A DNA stretch of 64,000 bases from Scalindua_A sp046757465. GTDB lineage: Bacteria > Planctomycetota > Brocadiia > Brocadiales > Scalinduaceae. This document shows positions 62,352 through 64,000 of the stretch, in pieces. The stretch spans positions 1 to 64,000 of the forward strand of contig JBHHYH010000001.1 in assembly GCA_046757465.1 (NCBI GenBank). The letters are read 5' to 3'. Positions within the stretch are counted from its first letter, which is position 1. Each line of letters starts with the position of its first letter. Made by a program: the position numbers and the translations under genes. The notes below the pieces were generated by a model, which was not told the DNA's origin, did no database searches, and saw nothing but the letters and a program-made list of their open reading frames with translations.

Positions 62352-62564
62352 TTATGTTTTGGTTACAGATTTTACATTTTGTGCTTGTAATCCTTTGGAG
62401 CCTTTCACAACTTCGAATTCAACTTCTTCTCCATCCTCTAAAACCTTAAAACCTTTTCCAATAATGTTTGAATAATGGACAAATACATCACTGCCACCTT
62501 CTTCCTCAATAAATCCAAAACCTTTTTTTACATCAAACCACTTTACTTTGCCTTTTGTAGACAT
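62352..62564 (-). CDS. cspA: Cold-shock-domain protein
   Basis: A 70-residue CSD protein with KGKVKWFDVKKGFGFI (RNP1-type, residues 4-19) and SDVFVHYSNI (RNP2-type). These small proteins bind single-stranded RNA/DNA and act as RNA chaperones. GAGGGAAAG lies before the ATG. It stands between pnp and the two-component pair, with a terminator on either side, so it is monocistronic. Confidence 0.95.
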   Translation of the reverse strand: MSTKGKVKWFDVKKGFGFIEEEGGSDVFVHYSNIIGKGFKVLEDGEEVEFEVVKGSKGLQAQNVKSVTKT

Positions 62565-62653
62565 TTCTTTCCCTCATTTTCTAAAATACATATCACAAAT
62601 AAAATAAAAAATCGACCTGATACATCTCTTTATTTTTTTTACCTTACCTCCTA

Positions 62654-62701
62654 TAAAAAAATCCGAATAATTTAATACTGAAACAAGTTTAATATTATTC
62701 G
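62654..62701 (-). terminator. Probable terminator of pnp (minus strand)
   Basis: CGAATAAT and ATTATTCG form the stem on the minus strand with a 22-base loop, followed by GATTTTTTTATAG. It begins 5 bases after the pnp stop codon. Confidence 0.6.
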
Positions 62702-62705
62702 ACGA

Positions 62706-64000
62706 TTATGTGCTTGATTTAACAACTCCTTCTTCTTTTAAGGCGGCCTTCCTGCTTAGTTTTATTCTCTTTTGATCGTCAATACCTATCAATTTTACTT
62801 TTATTTCTTGGCCGACTTTTACTACATCTTCTACCTTCTCGATATAATCATTTGAAAGTTCGGAAATATGTACCAGGCCTTCTTTTCCCGGCATTATCTC
62901 AACAAAAGCACCGTACTCTTTCACTGCTACAACCTTGCCCGCATAGACCTTTCCTATTTCCGCATCCTCTGTGAGTCCCTTGATATATGTCTTAGCAATT
63001 TCTACTGATTCAAAAGTGGCAGATGAAATAATAATGGTTCCATCGTCTTCAATTTCTACACGTGAATCCGATTCTTCTTGTATCTTCTTGATTGTCTTGC
63101 CTCCAGGGCCTATAACTAGTCCAATCTTATCAGGATTTATTTTAATCTTAACAAGTTTCGGAGCATGGACTGAAATCTCACTGCGAGGTTTTTCAATGGC
63201 AGTTAGCATTTCCTTTAAAATATGCATTCTACCTTCTTTGGCCTGAGCAAGCGCATCTTTCATAATTTGTTCACTTATACCTGAAATTTTCAGGTCCATT
63301 TGAAGGGCGGTGATGCCTTGGTCTGTTCCAGCTACTTTGAAGTCCATCGCCCCCAAATGGTCTTCATCTCCCAATATATCAGATAGTATTCGAACTTCCT
63401 CACCTTCTTTTATCAATCCCATTGCTATTCCGGCAACAGGTCGTTTTATAGGAACACCTGCATCCATTAGACAAAGTGTGCCTCCACACACACTTGCCAT
63501 TGATGATGATCCATTTGATTCAAGAATATCAGATACTATTCGTATGGTGTAAGGAAAATTTTCATAAGCAGGTATCATTGGTTCTAGAGCTTTTTCAGCT
63601 AAGGCACCATGACCTATTTCCCTTCTACCTGGCCCGCGAATAGGTTTTGTCTCACCAACACAAAAAGGTGGAAAATTGTAATCAAGCATGAACTTTTTTT
63701 TGTACTCTTCCATCAAACCATCTACACGTTGTTCGTCCATCGATGTGCCTAACGTAGAAACTACAAGCGCCTGAGTTTCTCCCCTCGTAAACAAAGCAGA
63801 GCCATGTGTTCTAGGCAAAAAACCAACCTCACACGTAATTGGCCTTATATCTTTGAGACCTCTACCGTCAATTCTTTTGTTCTCTTTAATAATCTGTTCC
63901 TGTACTACTTGTTCCACAAGCTCTCCAAAAATTGTCTTAACCTTTTCTTCTCTGTCTTCGTCATCTGTATCCGTGCAATATTCTTCAATTAATCTATCGC
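62706..64000 (-). CDS. pnp: Polyribonucleotide nucleotidyltransferase (5-prime end outside the window)
   Basis: About 431 residues of PNPase, the phosphorolytic 3'-5' exoribonuclease of the RNA degradosome; the reading frame stays open to the window edge. Visible: the end of the central helical region, the second RNase PH domain (DGRGLKDIRPI, FTRGETQALV, RREIGHGALAEKAL, SSMASVCGGTLCLMDAG with phosphate-binding residues), then KH (IGLVIGPGGKTIKKI) and S1 (GKVYAGKVVAVKEYGAFVEI) RNA-binding domains. A full PNPase is about 700 residues, so roughly the first RNase PH domain is missing to the right. Confidence 0.95.
   Translation of the reverse strand, partial: DRLIEEYCTDTDDEDREEKVKTIFGELVEQVVQEQIIKENKRIDGRGLKDIRPITCEVGFLPRTHGSALFTRGETQALVVSTLGTSMDEQRVDGLMEEYKKKFMLDYNFPPFCVGETKPIRGPGRREIGHGALAEKALEPMIPAYENFPYTIRIVSDILESNGSSSMASVCGGTLCLMDAGVPIKRPVAGIAMGLIKEGEEVRILSDILGDEDHLGAMDFKVAGTDQGITALQMDLKISGISEQIMKDALAQAKEGRMHILKEMLTAIEKPRSEISVHAPKLVKIKINPDKIGLVIGPGGKTIKKIQEESDSRVEIEDDGTIIISSATFESVEIAKTYIKGLTEDAEIGKVYAGKVVAVKEYGAFVEIMPGKEGLVHISELSNDYIEKVEDVVKVGQEIKVKLIGIDDQKRIKLSRKAALKEEGVVKSST

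Noticed and set aside
1..64000. CRISPR array, rRNA or tRNA genes, prophage
   Set aside because: No regularly spaced direct repeats, no rRNA signatures, no tRNA cloverleaf and no phage structural genes were seen by reading; a tRNA or covariance scan was not possible.

Overview
The window is AT-rich bacterial DNA with dense housekeeping genes and patches of repeat-rich intergenic sequence. Gene content points to a planctomycete, most likely an anammox bacterium of the Candidatus Scalindua/Brocadia group. The reasons are three ammonium transporters with two PII proteins, a Minf_1886-family protein typical of the Planctomycetes-Verrucomicrobia-Chlamydiae group, a B12-dependent ribonucleotide reductase beside cobalamin-assembly genes, and a division/cell-wall (dcw) cluster that stops at ftsQ with no ftsA or ftsZ. 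This placement is an inference from gene content; there is no rRNA here.

Layout. (1) 0-6.2 kb: mostly minus-strand metabolic genes (transaldolase-like, cobU, cobS, an alkaline-phosphatase-superfamily hydrolase, a DUF362 ferredoxin-like protein), separated by several families of palindromic repeats. One repeat type also lies inside the cobU and mfd reading frames. (2) 6.2-16.1 kb: mfd and a SurA-like chaperone on the plus strand, then minus-strand tyrS, a CPBP protease, a GcvH-like protein lacking the lipoyl lysine, thpR, gltX and argC. (3) 16.3-20.7 kb: a TPR protein, a PLD-fold protein with a degraded HKD motif, a metallophosphoesterase and an atypical kinase. (4) 20.7-28.9 kb: an ammonium block, amt1-glnK1-amt2 on plus and glnK2-amt3 on minus, with a second atypical kinase, a small protein and a zinc-ribbon membrane protein in the middle. 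(5) 28.9-30.0 kb: a gene-poor stretch. (6) 30.0-36.7 kb: an orphan HlyD-type adaptor, plsC, small zinc-ribbon proteins, yqeY, and nrdJ divergent from a small glutaredoxin-like gene, then queA.

(7) 36.8-56.6 kb: the dcw cluster, mraZ-rsmH-ftsL-[ATPase fragment]-ftsI-[76 aa ORF]-murE-murF-mraY-ftsW-murG-murC-murB-[two histidine-kinase-like genes and a REC-GAF-HD-GYP regulator]-ddl-ftsQ. It supplies almost the whole cytoplasmic and lipid-linked peptidoglycan pathway, but murD is absent from its usual place between mraY and ftsW. Three tandem TGG(G/T) repeats in front of mraZ match the MraZ operator. (8) 56.7-64 kb: minus-strand genes for a Minf_1886 protein, metG, ricT, a zinc-ribbon membrane protein, an NtrC-type regulator with its kinase, a cold-shock protein, and pnp running off the right edge.

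The most unusual points are the coding-region palindromic element shared by cobU and mfd, the paired non-canonical kinases flanking the ammonium-transport block, the signalling genes embedded in a murD/ftsZ-less dcw cluster, the lipoyl-less GcvH, and a 60-bp near-perfect dyad over the promoter of the glutaredoxin-like gene next to nrdJ.
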